64,000 bases of DNA from Bacteroidales bacterium UBA3844 (GTDB lineage: Bacteria; Bacteroidota; Bacteroidia; Bacteroidales; Paludibacteraceae). This document shows, one piece after another, positions 63,948 to 64,000 of the stretch. A model generated the notes under the pieces. That model searched no databases. It was not told the origin of the DNA and saw only the letters and a program-made list of their open reading frames with translations. The DNA lies in the NCBI GenBank assembly GCA_002392915.1, contig DGHQ01000044.1, forward strand, positions 24,589 through 88,588, written 5' to 3'. The first letter of the stretch is position 1. Each line of letters starts with the position of its first letter. The translations under genes were made by a program, and so were the position numbers.

Positions 63948-64000
63948 AGGATTGTTAAGGACGGAACGTCCTAACCCCCTCCCCACGTGCGAGCCGTAGG
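63948..64000. repeat. Dispersed intergenic repeat (second copy, runs off the window)
   Basis: GAGGATTGTTAAGG-ACGGAACGTCC-TAACCCC, then GCGAGCCGTAGG, the same as at 54585 with few changes. Here the inner hairpin is longer: GGACG-GAA-CGTCC. The repeat continues past the window's end. Confidence 0.75.

Overview
The window looks like chromosome from a member of the order Bacteroidales (Bacteroidota). Three things point there. Promoters carry the Bacteroidetes -7 consensus TAnnTTTG, several with a TTG/TTTG -33 box about 20 bases upstream. Several secreted proteins end in a type IX secretion (T9SS)-like sorting tail. The gene set (BspA-like LRR_5 proteins, a regulator-propeller/AraC sensor, NhaD, CotH, DUF1573, DUF4197) is typical of gut or rumen Bacteroidales. 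I cannot name genus or species.

Region 1 (1-13 kb): a two-component system (response regulator then histidine kinase, minus strand) faces an array of four secreted BspA-like leucine-rich-repeat genes. The array is interrupted by a fatty-acid operon (fabH-fabK-fabF) and a small T9SS-tail protein. It shows clear recombination scars: a nearly identical leader of about 410 bp occurs twice, two orphan 3' ends of LRR genes lie in intergenic DNA, and the same terminator hairpin recurs four times.

Region 2 (13-17 kb): an SDR oxidoreductase, sigma-54 (rpoN), a polytopic membrane protein and a GLUG-type lipoprotein, closely spaced on the plus strand.

Region 3 (17-25 kb): a small mannan-utilisation island. 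A membrane-anchored regulator-propeller/AraC protein with no phosphorelay domains is divergent from two tandem multidomain enzymes. Both enzymes share a carbohydrate-binding module, a GH5 (subfamily 8-like) mannanase and a T9SS tail, but carry unrelated esterase domains at the N terminus (SGNH/SASA type versus CE1-like alpha/beta type).

Region 4 (25-47 kb, minus strand): an extracellular or capsular polysaccharide locus. It has a Wzx flippase, glycosyltransferases, a Wzy-like polymerase, a UDP-glucuronate epimerase, a polysaccharide deacetylase, a CotH-type surface protein, a Wzz/BY-kinase-like protein with degenerate kinase motifs, and an acyltransferase-like protein. Upstream of it lie DUF4197, and a tight run nhaD - lipoprotein - EpsG-like protein - CDF transporter. 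No initiating sugar-phosphate transferase and no Wza exporter are seen.

Region 5 (47-64 kb): housekeeping genes: an OmpA-family protein, an LpxL-like acyltransferase, a Pif1-like helicase, a HAD phosphatase, ychF, tRNA-Met(CAT), a DUF1573 protein, an unrecognised gene coupled to an agmatine-deiminase-family gene, a 190-bp MITE-like element, an M3 peptidase, BCCP and carboxyltransferase subunits, an LptF/G permease and tgt.

The most interesting points are the rearranging BspA array, the pair of domain-swapped esterase-mannanases with their kinase-less membrane regulator, the pseudo-kinase-like Wzz protein with CotH, and the unexplained gene coupled to the deiminase.
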